The notes: generated by a model from the letters alone, not told the origin. DNA of 64,000 bases from Candidatus Chromulinivorax destructor (GCF_003366055.1 NZ_CP025544.1:665278-729277); one strand, 5' to 3'. Counted from the stretch's first letter, positions 1-9,854 are shown. Translations and numbers: made by a program.

Positions 1-712
<712 letters not shown>

Positions 713-800
713 TCTATAAAAAAAGCTAAAGACGTGTAGTTATTTAACAACAACATTTACAAATATTTCAAAGCATCCAAGAAAAAAATTATTAAAAATT

Positions 801-916
801 TCTGGTGCGTATAGCTTTGGGGCAACACCCGTTCCCATCTCGAATACGGTAGTAAAGTTCAAAGCGTCGATGATACTTGGCTGGAGACGGCCTGGGAAAG
901 TAGATAGCGCCAGGAT
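801..916 (+). rRNA. rrf: 5S ribosomal RNA, copy 1
   Basis: The roughly 116-nt sequence has the conserved 5S core (CCCATCTCGAATACGG, then GGCTGGAGACGGCC) and complementary ends: CTGGTGC at the 5' side pairs with GCGCCAG at the 3' side to form helix I. It lies about 90 bases after the 23S gene, as expected for an rRNA operon, and is followed directly by an intrinsic terminator. A second, nearly identical copy lies 120 bases downstream. Confidence 0.95.
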
Positions 917-924
917 TAAATTTT

Positions 925-960
925 AGGACTTCATACCTCAAAATATGAAGTCCTTCTTTC
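925..960 (+). terminator. Intrinsic terminator after first 5S gene
   Basis: A perfect inverted repeat AGGACTTCATA / TATGAAGTCCT (925-954) is followed by a T-rich stretch. It should end the rRNA operon transcript before the second 5S gene, which would then need read-through or its own promoter. Confidence 0.75.
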
Positions 961-1036
961 TTTCAATCATCCATTCAGCATACATTTACACAATATTTTA
1001 AAACACACATGCTCAAAAGTTTGATTATCAAAAATT

Positions 1037-1152
1037 TCCGGTGCGTATAGCTTTGGGGTAACACCCGTTCCCATCTCGAATACGGTAGTAAAGTTCAAAG
1101 CGTCGATGATACTTGGCTGGAGACGGCCTGGAAAAGTAGATAGCGCCGGGAT
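1037..1152 (+). rRNA. rrf: 5S ribosomal RNA, copy 2 (tandem duplicate)
   Basis: This is a near-identical copy of the first 5S gene. Inside the molecule it differs by a C-to-T change (GGGGCAAC versus GGGGTAAC) and a G-to-A change (CCTGGGAAAG versus CCTGGAAAAG). Helix I differs by a paired change: CTGG...CCAG in copy 1 is CCGG...CCGG here. That covariation keeps the stem and suggests both copies are functional rather than one being decayed. A separate terminator follows. I see no convincing promoter between the copies. Confidence 0.95.
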
Positions 1153-1168
1153 TATAAATTACATAAAA

Positions 1169-1202
1169 AAGAGCTCCATAGAAATATAGGGCTCTTTTTT
1201 TT
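1169..1202 (+). terminator. Intrinsic terminator after second 5S gene
   Basis: The hairpin GAGCTC / GGGCTC (with one G·U pair) is followed by a run of eight T residues. It closes the rRNA operon. Confidence 0.8.
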
Positions 1203-1508
1203 CGTCTTTTTTTAAAATAGTAGCTATTTTTTATGCAAAATTATATTTTTTTTGATATATCTATAGGGATATTGTCTTTTTGTTTGTTATATCGTGAATT
1301 TAAAATAATCTAAATTATTTGTTCTATAAAATCTAAAGAGAGTTTTATAGATAATTATTTGCTTTTATTTCTAAAAAACCATATATCTATACAGCATGTT
1401 TTATTGTTTTTTAGTGAAAAATAACAAAACTCTTGATTTATAGGTTGTATTATTTTCAATATTGTTCTGTTGTTACAAGGTTAGCAATATAACAATAAAG
1501 GAGTTTTT
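1203..1508. other. AT-rich intergenic region before parA
   Basis: About 300 bases without a plausible gene. It carries the 14-base string AATATAACAATAAA at 1486-1499, which recurs at 2674-2687 after the parB-like frame. A Shine-Dalgarno sequence (AAAGGAG) precedes the parA start. I could not pick a single convincing promoter. Confidence 0.5.
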
Positions 1509-2255
1509 GTGAGAAAAATAGCAGTCTCTTTATCTAAAGGCGGAGTTGGAAAAAGTACCGTTGCAGTAAGTTTAGCTCATGGTTTAGCAATTGCTGGTAA
1601 AAAAGTTTTATTGGTTGATACTGATGATCAAGGCCAAGATAGTTTTTTATTAGGTGTAAATCCACCGACTGGACTTGCAGAAGTTTTATGCCAAAATTTA
1701 TTAGCATCGCAAGCAATATTTTTAGCTCGACCAAATTTATCTATTCTTGCTGGTGGAAAGTCTTTATCAGCAGCAAAAAGAGAGATTGGCAGAAAAGATT
1801 ATGGGGCAGAACAAACTTTAAGCGAAGTTTTAAAACCAATTGAAGATCAATTTGATTATATTATTTTAGATACATCTCCTGCATGGGATCCTTTAACTAT
1901 TAATACATTATTTTATGCTACTGAAGTGTTAACGCCAGTTTCGCTTGAAGCTTTAACCATTAATTCTCTTGCAGAATTTGTAAATCGACTAGAATCTGTT
2001 AAAAAATTTAACAAAGATTTGAATCATTCTTACGTTTTACCAACTTTTTATGATTTGCGAGTCAAAAAATCATCAGAAATTTTACAACAACTAAAAGGTT
2101 ATTTCCCAGTAAAACTGTGTGATGTTATTAAATATAACGTTCGAATTTCAGAATCTGCTGGTTTTGGGCAAACAATTTTCGAATATAGTCCAAATTCGAC
2201 AGGCGCCCAAGACTATAAAAAATTTGTAGAAAGGATTATTTCTGATGAAAAATAG
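1509..2255 (+). CDS. parA: ParA family partitioning ATPase
   Basis: A Walker-type ATPase of the ParA/MinD superfamily, expected to bind DNA nonspecifically when ATP-bound and to move or position DNA with a ParB-type partner. At 248 aa it has the usual length of short ParA proteins. The deviant Walker A motif KGGVGKST is at residues 10-17, the switch I region VDTDDQGQ near 36-43, and the Walker B region YIILDTSP near 118-125. It starts with GTG, seven bases after AAAGGAG. The next gene begins inside its 3' end (11-base overlap), so the two are co-transcribed and probably translationally coupled. Chromosomal versus element-borne partitioning cannot be told from here. Confidence 0.93.
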   Translation: MRKIAVSLSKGGVGKSTVAVSLAHGLAIAGKKVLLVDTDDQGQDSFLLGVNPPTGLAEVLCQNLLASQAIFLARPNLSILAGGKSLSAAKREIGRKDYGAEQTLSEVLKPIEDQFDYIILDTSPAWDPLTINTLFYATEVLTPVSLEALTINSLAEFVNRLESVKKFNKDLNHSYVLPTFYDLRVKKSSEILQQLKGYFPVKLCDVIKYNVRISESAGFGQTIFEYSPNSTGAQDYKKFVERIISDEK

Positions 2256-2660
2256 AAAAAGCACTCCAGATATTATGTCTAATTTAATGTTGAATCAATC
2301 ATCTTTGATTGCAACAGAACCGGCAAACATGCAAAATGTTAATATTGATAGCAATAAAACAGTGTTACGTGAGCAGCAAGAAATGATTTCTTTAAAGGAA
2401 GATCTTAAAGAAATAGAACCTGCAAGCAATAAAACAGTAAAAAAGCTATCCAGCTTGCAGTAAAAGAAAAAACTACGTTTAATTTATCACAAGAAATTTT
2501 AATAGAACTTGAAGATGCATGGATAAAATTGCGGAGAAAATTAAAAGGGGAGCAAAGAATTACCAAAACTTTGATCGTCGAAAAAGCTATTAAGATCATA
2601 TTGGCTGATTTTGAATCAAAAAGTGAGCTGAGTGATATTTTTCAAGAGTTGAAAAGTTGA
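2245..2660 (+). pseudogene. ParB-like ribbon-helix-helix partner, split by a -1 frameshift at AAAAAAG
   Basis: The first frame (2245-2463) encodes 72 aa and stops. The -1 frame continues from about 2439 to a TGA at 2658-2660 with TTFNLSQEILIELEDAW... ITKTLIVEKAIKIIL, which looks like a ribbon-helix-helix DNA-binding domain. Joined, they make 138 aa, a suitable size for the small DNA-binding partner of a short ParA. The switch point is gtA AAA AAG at 2437-2445, the heptamer used for -1 frameshifting in E. coli dnaX and in the correct phase. A five-pair hairpin AAGCT/AGCTT (2443-2456) overlaps it. The C-terminal frame has no start codon of its own. It could be programmed frameshifting, slippage, a true mutation or a homopolymer sequencing error. 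Confidence 0.7.
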
Positions 2661-2778
2661 AAATATTGTAAAAAATATAACAATAAAACCATAAAGTTTT
2701 GCTGCCGTTTAGATTTATTATACGATGAAAATCTCTCTATGTTGTTGTATTGTTGTATGGTAAAAAATAAAATACCCT

Positions 2779-2812
2779 AAAAAAGGCCAGTTTTTAAAAC
2801 CGGCCTTTTTTA
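2779..2812. terminator. Bidirectional intrinsic terminator between parA/parB-like and clpB
   Basis: AAAAAAGGCC and GGCCTTTTTT form a symmetric GC-cored hairpin with A and T tails on both sides. It lies between convergent genes and can stop transcription from either direction. Confidence 0.85.
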
Positions 2813-2821
2813 TTTAGCGCA

Positions 2822-5383
2822 TTAGTTAATAATGATCATATCATTTTTGACGTCAGTAGAAATATTTTTAGCTTCTGGATGCTTTAAAATATATTGTGAT
2901 ATGGGTACTATTAAATATTGCTTTATTGCTCGCTTCATTGGACGCGCTCCAAATTCTTCTACAAATCCTTTGTCAGCGATAAAATCTATAACAGAATCAG
3001 GAATATTCAAGGTAATTCCAAGATCTTCGACTTTATGTTGAAATCCTGCAAGATGAATTTTGGTAATATCTGCAATTGTTTTTTTATCAAGCATTTTAAA
3101 GTAAACGATATCATCAATTCTGTTTAAAAATTCGGGTCTAAATGTTTGCTGTAAAACTTTTTCGATGTCATGTTTCACTTTTTCATCGATTTTTTTAGCT
3201 TCTAAAATAATATGAGAACCGATATTTGATGTCATAATAATGATCGTATGAGAAAAATCTATCGTACGACCTTGCCCGTCAGTCAGACGTCCATCGTCTA
3301 ATATTTGTAAAAATATGTTAAATACGTCTGGATGAGCTTTTTCTATTTCATCAAAAAGAACAACGCTATACGGATTTTTACGTACTAATTCGGTTAATTG
3401 TCCGCCTTCTTCGTGCCCAATGTAGCCAGGAGGTGAACCAATAAGACGGGAAACGGTATGTTTTTCCATATATTCAGACATATCAATGCGAATCATTTTA
3501 CGTTCGTCATTAAATAAAAAATCTGCTAAGGTTTTTGCAACTTCAGTTTTACCCACACCTGTTGGCCCTAAGAACAAGAAAGATCCTATTGGTTTGTTTG
3601 GATCTGTTAGTCCTGCACGATGCATTTGAATAGCTTGAGCCACTTTTTCTATAGCCTCATCTTGTCCTGCAACACGTTTTTTTAGAATTTCTTCCATGCC
3701 TAAAAGCTTTTCCGTATCACCTTTTTTTAATTTTTCTGTTGGAATACCTGTCCAACGCGATAAAACTAAAGCAATATCATCTTCAGTAACTTCTTCTTTT
3801 ATAAGATTGGAACCATTTTTTTTAGCTTTTTCTTGTTCATCAGCAAGTTGTTTTTGTAGCTGAACCAGTTTTCCATATTTTAATTCAGAAGCTTTTGCAT
3901 AGTCACCAGCTCGTTCTGCTTGCTCGTATGCATAGGTTGCAAGCTCGATTGCTTCTTTTATTGAGCGTATTTTTTCCAGGGGTGCGCGCTCTGTAGCCCA
4001 TTGGTTAGCAAGGGTTTGATGCTCTTCTTTTAAACTTGATAGTTCAATATCAAGTTCTTTGAGTCTATTTTGAGAAGCTTCGTTGTTCTTTTCTTTTTCC
4101 AGAGCTAGTTTTTCGATCTCTAATTGTCGAATTTTTCGCTCCATACGATCCAAACTTTCTGGTTTTGAATCGATTGCCATTTTTACCATTGAAGCTGCTT
4201 CATCAACAAGATCAATAGCTTTATCTGGCAAAAAACGGTCAGGAATATTTTTTGCTGATAGTTGAGCTGCATTGACTAACGCTTGGTCAGTAATTTTTAT
4301 TCCATGGTGCAATTCATATTTTTCTTTAATCCCGCGCAAGATAGAAATAGTATCTTCAACAGTTGGCTCAGAGACTAAAACTTTTTGAAAGCGTCGTTCA
4401 AGTGCCGCATCTTTTTCGATATATTTTTTATATTCTTTAATGGTTGTTGCACCAATACAATGCAATTCACCACGAGCCAGAGCTGGTTTTAAAAGATTAG
4501 AAGCATCCATACCCCCTCCAGATGAGCCAGCGCCAACAAGCATGTGTAATTCATCGATGAATAATATGATTGAATCTTGTGATTCAGAAACAGCTTTTAA
4601 AATGCCTTTTAAACGCTCTTCAAACTCACCTTGATACTTTGTTCCAGCAATTAACAATCCAAGATCCAATGAGTAAATTTGACGATCTTTTAAGCTTTCA
4701 GGTACATCATTGTTAATAATTCGTTGTGCAATACCTTCAACGACCGCAGTTTTTCCTACGCCAGGTTCACCAATAAGGACAGGGTTATTTTTTGTTCTGC
4801 GAGATAAAATTTGAATGACGCGACGAATTTCTTCATGTCGGCCGATGACCGGATCTAGTTTGCCAAGTTGTGCTTGTTTGGTGATATTTTGACAATATTT
4901 ATCTAAAATTTCGTACTCTTTTTCTGCATTTTTATCAGTCACTTTTTTTCCTTTTCGTAACTTATTCATCAGTTCTAAAATTACTGTTTTATTGAAATTG
5001 TGCTCTTTAAAAAATGTTGATATTCCATCAGGAAGAGTGTTTGAGTTGGTCCATGCAATTAAAAAATGTTCAAGGCTGATAAACTCATCGCCAAGCGCAT
5101 CTGCCTCTTTTTTACATGCATCAAAAAATTTTTGTAATGACGGATCAGCGGTAAGTTGAGCACCTGAAATAGTCGGCAATTTTTTAATTTCGTGTTCGAC
5201 CAATGATCGTAATTTTTCTAAAGAAAGATTGCATCGTTGATAAAATGAAAGACAAAATTCATTATCTAAACTTTTAGATATAATATGCAATGGTAGAAAT
5301 GTTGGGTTCTGGTTTGCTTGAGCAAATTCAATACTTTTATTGATAAGTTCAGAACTTGATTGTGTGAAGTTTTCAAGATTCAT
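2822..5383 (-). CDS. clpB: ClpB/Hsp104-type disaggregase
   Basis: A hexameric AAA+ chaperone that threads aggregated proteins and works with the DnaK system in the cytoplasm. The 853-aa length is typical. An N-terminal Clp repeat domain (about 1-145) is followed by AAA1 with Walker A GEPGVGKT near residue 200, the coiled-coil middle domain (about 400-520), and AAA2 with Walker [10 protein letters not shown] near 602 and the pore loop motif GYIGHEEGG. The start ATG has GAGGA upstream. I see no CIRCE element in the upstream region, so its heat-shock control is not visible. Confidence 0.98.
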   Translation of the reverse strand: MNLENFTQSSSELINKSIEFAQANQNPTFLPLHIISKSLDNEFCLSFYQRCNLSLEKLRSLVEHEIKKLPTISGAQLTADPSLQKFFDACKKEADALGDEFISLEHFLIAWTNSNTLPDGISTFFKEHNFNKTVILELMNKLRKGKKVTDKNAEKEYEILDKYCQNITKQAQLGKLDPVIGRHEEIRRVIQILSRRTKNNPVLIGEPGVGKTAVVEGIAQRIINNDVPESLKDRQIYSLDLGLLIAGTKYQGEFEERLKGILKAVSESQDSIILFIDELHMLVGAGSSGGGMDASNLLKPALARGELHCIGATTIKEYKKYIEKDAALERRFQKVLVSEPTVEDTISILRGIKEKYELHHGIKITDQALVNAAQLSAKNIPDRFLPDKAIDLVDEAASMVKMAIDSKPESLDRMERKIRQLEIEKLALEKEKNNEASQNRLKELDIELSSLKEEHQTLANQWATERAPLEKIRSIKEAIELATYAYEQAERAGDYAKASELKYGKLVQLQKQLADEQEKAKKNGSNLIKEEVTEDDIALVLSRWTGIPTEKLKKGDTEKLLGMEEILKKRVAGQDEAIEKVAQAIQMHRAGLTDPNKPIGSFLFLGPTGVGKTEVAKTLADFLFNDERKMIRIDMSEYMEKHTVSRLIGSPPGYIGHEEGGQLTELVRKNPYSVVLFDEIEKAHPDVFNIFLQILDDGRLTDGQGRTIDFSHTIIIMTSNIGSHIILEAKKIDEKVKHDIEKVLQQTFRPEFLNRIDDIVYFKMLDKKTIADITKIHLAGFQHKVEDLGITLNIPDSVIDFIADKGFVEEFGARPMKRAIKQYLIVPISQYILKHPEAKNISTDVKNDMIIIN

Positions 5384-5830
5384 ATATTTTTCCTCGCGTC
5401 CTTTTTTGTACTATGAGAATAATTTAGAACTAATTTAGCAATTTTTTAGGCGATGTCGAGGCCTATTTTTATTACACAATAACTATGAAGATTTTCTAAA
5501 TTGCTATATATATATTTTTTATATAAATTTTTTATATTTTATTAAAATAATGCTTATTATAAAGACTTTTAAGATCGTTGTAAAAATAAAAAAATTGTAA
5601 TCAAAAAAAGCATGATATAAAAAATTTATTTTATATCTATACTTTGTACTTAATATAATAAGTATACATTGATTTTAATTTATTTTGTTTCAGATTGTCA
5701 ATATTATGATGAAAGAAGGGCTACTATATTCTCACTTTAAAACTATCATCTATTGATCATTGTGCGATATCGTGAATCTGATAAAATGATGACAAAAAGT
5801 GTATGCATCAAAAACTATAAAAGGGATAGT
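5384..5830. other. AT-rich intergenic region between divergent clpB and ankyrin gene
   Basis: A divergent promoter region of about 450 bases with very high A+T content. No gene or clear regulatory palindrome is visible. A longer in-frame start for the downstream gene exists at 5753 (TTG), but the stretch it adds does not look like protein and would destroy the signal peptide. Confidence 0.45.
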
Positions 5831-6499
5831 ATGAAAAATTTAATGACTGTATGCGCTCTATTACTTTACTCTGGTACAAATTTTCAAGCAGCAGAAAGTT
5901 TGCACAAAGCATGTATGCAAGCGGTCTTGAAAGGTGATATAGACATGATTGACCAATATATTCAAGAACAAGAGATTGATATAAATATTCAAGATGAGTT
6001 AGGCTTAACAGCTTTTATGCGTGCAGCTGCTCACGGACAACTTGAAGCCATGCAATTTTTGATAAAGCTGGGTGCTCATATTAATCTTCAGGATCACGCA
6101 GGTAATACAGCTATACTTCACGCTGTGTATAAACGTCAGCTTCAAGCAGTTCAATTTTTAATCGGTGAGCATGCTGATCTTACGCTTCAAAATTCATTTG
6201 GGTCAACAGCGTTGATGGTAGCAGTTGAGAACAATAACCAACCAATCATGAGTATACTTGCCCAAGAAGATTCAAATGTTAACGCACAAGATAATTGTGG
6301 CTTTACTGCTTTAATGGTTGCTGCGAATTTAAATTTGCATGAAGCAGTTGCATTATTACTCAAGCATGGTGCAGATGCTTTGTTGCAAGATAATGGAGGA
6401 TGGACAGCTTTCAGGCTTGCCCAATTTCAAGGCAATACAGAAATCGCTGAGCTTTTAAAAGAAGCTCAATCAAAACATTGGTATAATTTTTTTAGTTAA
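5831..6499 (+). CDS. Secreted ankyrin-repeat protein
   Basis: From the ATG at 5831 (preceded by AAGGGA) the protein is 222 aa. It begins with a signal peptide, MKNLMTVCALLLYSG, with likely cleavage after FQA. The rest is about six ankyrin repeats with the usual G.TAL..A...G.....LL..GA pattern, for example DELGLTAFMRAAAHGQLEA and DNCGFTALMVAANLN. Ankyrin repeats mediate protein binding. With a Sec signal in a presumed intracellular bacterium it is a candidate envelope or host-directed protein. A decayed ankyrin fragment follows, suggesting the locus was once longer. Specific targets cannot be inferred. Confidence 0.85.
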   Translation: MKNLMTVCALLLYSGTNFQAAESLHKACMQAVLKGDIDMIDQYIQEQEIDINIQDELGLTAFMRAAAHGQLEAMQFLIKLGAHINLQDHAGNTAILHAVYKRQLQAVQFLIGEHADLTLQNSFGSTALMVAVENNNQPIMSILAQEDSNVNAQDNCGFTALMVAANLNLHEAVALLLKHGADALLQDNGGWTAFRLAQFQGNTEIAELLKEAQSKHWYNFFS

Positions 6500-6529
6500 T
6501 TAAATAAAATTGTTAATATTTAAAATAAA

Positions 6530-6715
6530 TATAGTTATACAGCTTTAATGTTTGCTTGCTGTTATGCAAATGAAAATTTGTTTGAAAAATGTGCAAATAA
6601 AGAAATTAATTCTCATGATGGTTATACTGCTTTATTGTGAGCAATAAAATAGAGGTTTGTAAAAAGAGTTAAAGTATTAATTTTTTTGATAAATGAAAGT
6701 ATATACAGGTCGTTA
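6530..6715 (+). pseudogene. Decayed ankyrin-repeat remnant
   Basis: Frame 6530-6640 reads YSYTALMFACCYANENLF...NSHDGYTALL followed by TGA. The same frame continues after TGA and TAG as AIK..RFVKRVKVLIF, again ankyrin-like. There is no start codon with a ribosome site. It is either the broken 3' part of the preceding gene or the relic of a deleted neighbour. Confidence 0.65.
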
Positions 6716-6732
6716 GAATCAACATATAAATA

Positions 6733-6769
6733 AATAGGGTATATATACCTAAGTTATATATACCCTATT
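6733..6769. terminator. Bidirectional hairpin between ankyrin and MazG-like genes
   Basis: AATAGGGTATATATA and TATATATACCCTATT form a 15-base perfect stem with a seven-base loop, positioned between convergent genes. The T tail is weak, so termination strength is uncertain. Confidence 0.6.
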
Positions 6770-6792
6770 CTTAAATCGAGACTTTTAAAAAT

Positions 6793-7317
6793 TTATTCTA
6801 CAATTAATGTATATTTATCAGGATCTTTTGAACAATAAACATCTAAGAAACTGCCTGGAATAGATTCTGTTGTTGTTACAAACTTACGCTCTAAATAACT
6901 TCCGCGATCATTTCTTTTTTTATTGCGAGACTGTTCAATTTCTTCTCGTGATAAGTTGTGTAAAGCTATAATGCAATCAACAACTTCTAAAACATCGCCA
7001 ACTTCGCTACTCAGCTCTTCTTTGTTTTTAGCTGTATGAACTTCGCCAGCTTCTTCAATTAACTTTAAACCAAGTTGATTATTATACGCTTGGTCATCTA
7101 AAATAACACGATGAATAATGTCACCATGGCGTTCTTCTAGTTGTTCAATAGCATTATCTCTCCATAATTTATTGTGAATAAATTTACGTCGCGGTACAAT
7201 TGATGCAGTTTCTTCTGTTGTAGTTTGTAACTGTTTTACTTTTTTATACATGAAAATATTACAAAGTAGTAGTGGAACTAAAATGAGTATTGAGTTAAAG
7301 ATTGTTTTAAAGTTCAT
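6793..7317 (-). CDS. Membrane-anchored MazG/HisE-like nucleotide pyrophosphohydrolase
   Basis: The 174-aa protein starts with a hydrophobic segment (residues 5-23) and then has an all-alpha NTP pyrophosphatase domain. The metal-binding pattern EExxE is at 88-92 (EEAGE) and ExxD at 105-108 (EVGD), with a downstream NKKRNDRGSY segment like the RG motif of this superfamily. Members hydrolyse nucleoside triphosphates or phosphoribosyl-ATP to monophosphates. No histidine genes are nearby, so nucleotide-pool cleaning is likelier than HisE. An N-terminal membrane anchor is unusual for these normally soluble enzymes. Substrate and the side of the membrane on which the domain sits are unknown. Confidence 0.7.
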   Translation of the reverse strand: MNFKTIFNSILILVPLLLCNIFMYKKVKQLQTTTEETASIVPRRKFIHNKLWRDNAIEQLEERHGDIIHRVILDDQAYNNQLGLKLIEEAGEVHTAKNKEELSSEVGDVLEVVDCIIALHNLSREEIEQSRNKKRNDRGSYLERKFVTTTESIPGSFLDVYCSKDPDKYTLIVE

Positions 7318-7433
7318 AAGATTCCCTGTTTAGAAAAATTGTAGATTGGGTTATATTTTAATTTTTAGCGAAAAATGTATGCCAGGTAGGTTTTTAAATT
7401 CAACCTGGCTTGTCAATTGAGAAACTTTTTTAT

Positions 7434-9623
7434 TTATAACGATTGCTGTATTTCTAAAGCTTTGTCTACACAAACAGATGCAGATTTTTCATGTTCCTGT
7501 AATCCTAGCTCTATAATTTTATCGATAAATTCCATCGGTCGCATGCCATCTTCGGCAGCTTGATGGAATATACAAGTTGCAGGCGTTAGACCTGGAAGTG
7601 TGTTAATTTCTATTAAAATAACACGGCGCTGGCCTGTTGGTGATTGCTGAGCTGTTTGAAAAAAGCAGTCAATTCGAGCGTATCCACGACCATCGACAGC
7701 TTGAAACATTGCTTGGATCTCTTTTCTTACAAAAGCTAAATCAGTTTCTGGTAGTAAAGCTGGGGTTTGGTTTTCGCCTGCACCGGGTAAAAATTTTTCT
7801 TCTAGCGATAACAATGCACCTTTCACGACAGTTTGGCTTGGCATTAAAGCTTGAGGATTCTCATTGCCAAGCACCCCAACAGTCAATTCCATGCCGGTAA
7901 TTAACTCTTCAATGAGGGCATATTTTTTTTGCATAAAAAGCTCTTGCAGCGCTATTTCAACTTCTTCACGATTTTTTGGAGCAGAAACCATCACACTGCA
8001 ACCATCGTCATGGGGTTTAATTATGCAAGGATAGCCAATAGATTGTAAAAATATCTCTAAGCTCTCATCTTTCTGTGCCCATGTATCATATGACAGGAGC
8101 AATGATTTTGGAACATGAAAACCTTGAGAGCTTAAAAAATTCGTAGTTTTAAATTTATCCATACATAAGCTGCTGGTAAAAACACCTGAACCATTATAAG
8201 GAATTTGCAGCATCTCAAGAGCGCCTTGAATAGTCCCATCTTCACCAGGGCCGCCATGCAATGCTATAAATGCAAAATCAATATGAGTTGCTAAATCTGA
8301 CCAGCCAATTTGCTGCGATGTGTCTAAGTTTTCTTCAATTTCTCTTGTTGAATGGCATACAAGTAAACGATTGTCGATGATATTGAGTTTAACATCACTT
8401 GATACAAACAGAGGTACTATTTCATATTTTTTTGTTGATAGTTTATAAATTACGTTGCGTCCAGACTCTAAAGAAATCTCTTTTTCATTGCTTGGCCCAC
8501 CAAACAAAACTCCAACACGAAGTTTTTTAAGGTTTGTAGAAGTTTGTTTTTCTGCTGCTTTTTCCATATCATAACTTTTTAATTCTGTTTTAATCAGGTG
8601 GTTAATTAATTCTGTGTGGCCAATATTAACTTCTGCTGCTTGGCGAAATAAAAACGTTGCAGGCCCCATACCAGAAAGAGGATTGCTATCAATAATTACT
8701 ACACGTTCATCTGGGGTTAAAAATCCATCAATGCGCGCTAGGTTAGTAAAACCGATAATTTTCATAGCAGCTTTACAGGTTTCTTGAATTTTTTTTATTA
8801 ACGAATCTGAGCATCGAGCTGGAGTTTTTTCATGAACTGCACCTGGCATATATTTTTGCTGGTAATCAAAATATTCAGAGCCTTTTGAAATTAAGACTTC
8901 TGTTGGAGGAAGTGCTACCAATTCACCAGTTGTGTTGTCCGTAATAATAATGCAGGTAAATTCCATGCCATGAACTTTTTCTTCAATCATGACTGATTGG
9001 CCTTTACTGCAGCTAATAAAGCATGCAGTCTCAACAGCTTTTTGTAGATCTTGTAGTTGCTTAACAACAAAAACTCCAAAACTTGAGCCTTCGTGAGATG
9101 GTTTTACAATCAAGGGAAATTGTAAGTTATGATCTATTAATTGTTTTTCAATAACTGAACTGTTGTAATTTTTAATTTGACTAACAGATATACAAAAACC
9201 AGCCGGAACATCAATTTGTTGTGCTCTTAAAAATTCATTGTGCAGCTGCTTGTTCATGCCAAGGGCGCTTGCAAGTTTTTTTGAGCCTAAATAAGGAATG
9301 TTTAAAAGCTCAAGCATAGCTTGTAATCTACCATCTTCGCCATATTTTCCATGGACAGCAATATACATAAAATCAACAAGATGAGGCAGTTCATCCCAGC
9401 TGACTTGTTGAGCTTGCGTTGTTAATCGTGCTTGAAAATCAGCTATTTTGCCACGGTATAAAAAGGTCCACGGTAAAATGTATAACTTACCATCGACTGA
9501 TTGAAAAAGTGGAATAACTTGGAATAAATCTGCATCTAAATGATCACAAATTGTTCGCCCTGAGTTAAAAGAAACTTCGCGTTCAATGGACATTCCTCCC
9601 ATCAAAACTCCAACTTTTAGCAT
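7434..9623 (-). CDS. ddl: Tandem D-alanine-D-alanine ligase fusion (Ddl-Ddl)
   Basis: Two complete Ddl/ATP-grasp units lie in one 729-aa polypeptide. Unit 1 (about 1-355) has MGGMSIEREVS, KPSHEGSSFGV, the omega-loop SEYFDYQQKY and the C-terminal IDSNPLSGMGPAT. Unit 2 (from about 368) has FGGPSNEKEIS and IEINTLPGLTPAT, but its glycine-rich loop reads KPHDDGCSVMV and its omega-loop lacks the YDYxxKY tyrosines. Ddl joins two D-alanines with ATP for the peptidoglycan stem. Normal Ddl is about 300-370 aa, so this is a duplication-fusion. I infer that unit 1 keeps canonical catalysis and unit 2 has diverged. No mur genes are adjacent. Confidence 0.9.
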   Translation of the reverse strand: MLKVGVLMGGMSIEREVSFNSGRTICDHLDADLFQVIPLFQSVDGKLYILPWTFLYRGKIADFQARLTTQAQQVSWDELPHLVDFMYIAVHGKYGEDGRLQAMLELLNIPYLGSKKLASALGMNKQLHNEFLRAQQIDVPAGFCISVSQIKNYNSSVIEKQLIDHNLQFPLIVKPSHEGSSFGVFVVKQLQDLQKAVETACFISCSKGQSVMIEEKVHGMEFTCIIITDNTTGELVALPPTEVLISKGSEYFDYQQKYMPGAVHEKTPARCSDSLIKKIQETCKAAMKIIGFTNLARIDGFLTPDERVVIIDSNPLSGMGPATFLFRQAAEVNIGHTELINHLIKTELKSYDMEKAAEKQTSTNLKKLRVGVLFGGPSNEKEISLESGRNVIYKLSTKKYEIVPLFVSSDVKLNIIDNRLLVCHSTREIEENLDTSQQIGWSDLATHIDFAFIALHGGPGEDGTIQGALEMLQIPYNGSGVFTSSLCMDKFKTTNFLSSQGFHVPKSLLLSYDTWAQKDESLEIFLQSIGYPCIIKPHDDGCSVMVSAPKNREEVEIALQELFMQKKYALIEELITGMELTVGVLGNENPQALMPSQTVVKGALLSLEEKFLPGAGENQTPALLPETDLAFVRKEIQAMFQAVDGRGYARIDCFFQTAQQSPTGQRRVILIEINTLPGLTPATCIFHQAAEDGMRPMEFIDKIIELGLQEHEKSASVCVDKALEIQQSL

Positions 9624-9854
9624 GACGTAGATCCTTATTCTAATGAAGATTTATTGTTTAGTTATTCTTTTAGTTTACTGCTTTTATTTATTTATCTCAA
9701 AATATAGATGATATTTATACACATTTTTAAGAATTTTTCTAAAAAGTTAAATGTTCCTTATTTCTATTGTTTTGAGCATCTGTTGATTTCTGTTTGTAAA
9801 TATTTATATCTTTGTTGAAAGTGTTTAAATTTTTATTATGAAATAAATAATCTT

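Noticed and set aside
5384-5480. CIRCE or similar heat-shock operator before clpB
   Set aside because: TTAGAAC/TTAGCAA strings exist, but no TTAGCACTC-N9-GAGTGCTAA arrangement is present.
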